Of a DNA stretch of 50,220 bases, positions 50,086 through 50,220 are shown in pieces (position 1 is the first letter of the stretch; each line of letters begins with the position of its first letter). The notes under the pieces were generated by a model. It was not told the DNA's origin, made no database searches, and saw nothing but the letters and a program-made list of their open reading frames with translations. This stretch comes from Micromonospora qiuiae (GTDB lineage Bacteria > Actinomycetota > Actinomycetes > Mycobacteriales > Micromonosporaceae): assembly GCF_016863555.1 (NCBI RefSeq), contig NZ_BOPC01000065.1:1-50220 (forward strand). The letters run 5' to 3'. The position numbers were made by a program, and so were the translations under genes.

Positions 50086-50161
50086 CCGCGATCTTGCACT
50101 TTTGGTCGCCCATTCGCGGCTTTTGACCCAGTATCGAGCGACCGAAAGTGCAAGATCGCGG
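50086..50161. repeat. Long inverted repeat (REP/MITE-like element)
   Basis: Arms of 24 bp (50086-50109 and 50138-50161, containing GCGATCTTGCACTTTTGGTC and its complement) pair with one G-U wobble around a 28-nt loop. I recall similar CGATCTTGCACTTT sequences scattered in Micromonosporaceae intergenic regions, so it is probably an interspersed palindromic element. Confidence 0.75.
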
Positions 50162-50180
50162 AGGGGTGAGGCGCGGAGAA

Positions 50181-50220
50181 GGGGCGGGGTGGGGCGGGGT
50201 GGGGCGGGGCAGGGCGGGGT
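50181..50220 (+). repeat. G-rich decamer array (potential G-quadruplex)
   Basis: Four decamers of GGGGCGGGGT type follow one another up to the window end; the third and fourth carry single changes. Eight runs of three or four guanines on one strand make quadruplex formation plausible. The array may continue beyond the window. Confidence 0.75.

Larger units (their letters stand above)
49757..50220. other. 464-bp repeat-rich region without a convincing gene
   Basis: No frame here has actinomycete codon usage or family likeness. The stretch contains two tandem repeats, two inverted repeats and a G-rich decamer array, each listed separately. It looks like an intergenic hot spot for repeat insertion. 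Confidence 0.7.

Noticed and set aside
49958..50220. Open frame beginning GTG ACT TTC and staying open to the window end
   Set aside because: Its codon choice is not G/C-biased at third positions like the real genes, it runs through the long inverted repeat and the decamer array, and it shows no family likeness.
1..50220. CRISPR arrays, insertion sequences or prophage genes
   Set aside because: No regularly spaced repeat-spacer series, transposase, integrase or phage structural protein is visible on either strand.

Overview
The window is high-GC DNA with strong G/C at third codon positions, frequent GTG and a few TTG starts, and tightly packed, often overlapping genes. Gene order and protein content point to a filamentous actinomycete, most likely Micromonosporaceae (Micromonospora or a relative). 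That placement is inferred from familiarity with such sequences, not from a search.

Region by region: (1) 1-6645 is a probable copper-handling locus. A minus-strand CopC-CopD fusion and a YcnI-type protein are followed by an edge-truncated membrane protein. Divergent from them is a plus-strand operon of a SigC-like ECF sigma factor, a MauE/DoxX-type membrane protein, a membrane-anchored DsbA-like thiol oxidoreductase and an unrecognised secreted/membrane protein. Three proteins here are predicted to start with histidine once the signal peptide is removed. (2) 6617-9353 is a cbiMNQO nickel/cobalt importer with a promoter overlapped by a Nur-box-like sequence, which suggests nickel. (3) 9466-12403 holds a Bcp peroxiredoxin, tRNA-Leu(UAG), a GNAT acetyltransferase, a MOSC protein and a methyltransferase. 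(4) 12571-27338 is a cell-surface polysaccharide locus: an LCP ligase, a polyprenyl-phosphate sugar transferase, a DUF1501/DUF1800 pair, an AftA-like arabinofuranosyltransferase, four glycosyltransferases and a flippase-polymerase fusion. (5) 27397-28668 encodes a membrane protein with a degenerate kinase-like N-terminus. (6) 28843-36754 is a complete histidine-utilisation operon: rpiR-type regulator, hutU, M20 amidohydrolase, hutF, hutI, hutH. (7) 36805-42016 on the minus strand is the conserved actinobacterial block clpS-DUF2017-mec-cysO-cysM-MBL hydrolase-rph-rdgB, without the rhomboid protease and murI that I recall between cysM and the MBL gene in Mycobacterium tuberculosis. (8) 42153-49756 carries a P-loop-degenerate GTPase-like protein, a large LuxR (LAL) regulator, the NAD-salvage pair pncB-pncA and an MFS transporter. 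(9) 49757-50220 has no convincing gene and is packed with direct and inverted repeats.

In the hut operon the enzymes run HutH, HutU, HutI, HutF, and the M20 hydrolase probably does the last step (N-formylglutamate to glutamate) in place of HutG. In the cysteine block, CysM, the sulfur carrier CysO and the Mec isopeptidase form the O-phosphoserine route to cysteine; CysO carries an unusual 34-residue tail beyond its Gly-Gly. Several genes appear to be transcribed without a leader: a TAnnnT box lies 6-8 nt before the start codon.

The observations most worth following up are the mature N-terminal-His copper locus, the Wzx-Wzy fusion with an internal ribosome binding site, the palindromic repeat that forms the hutU/M20 gene junction, and the CysO tail.
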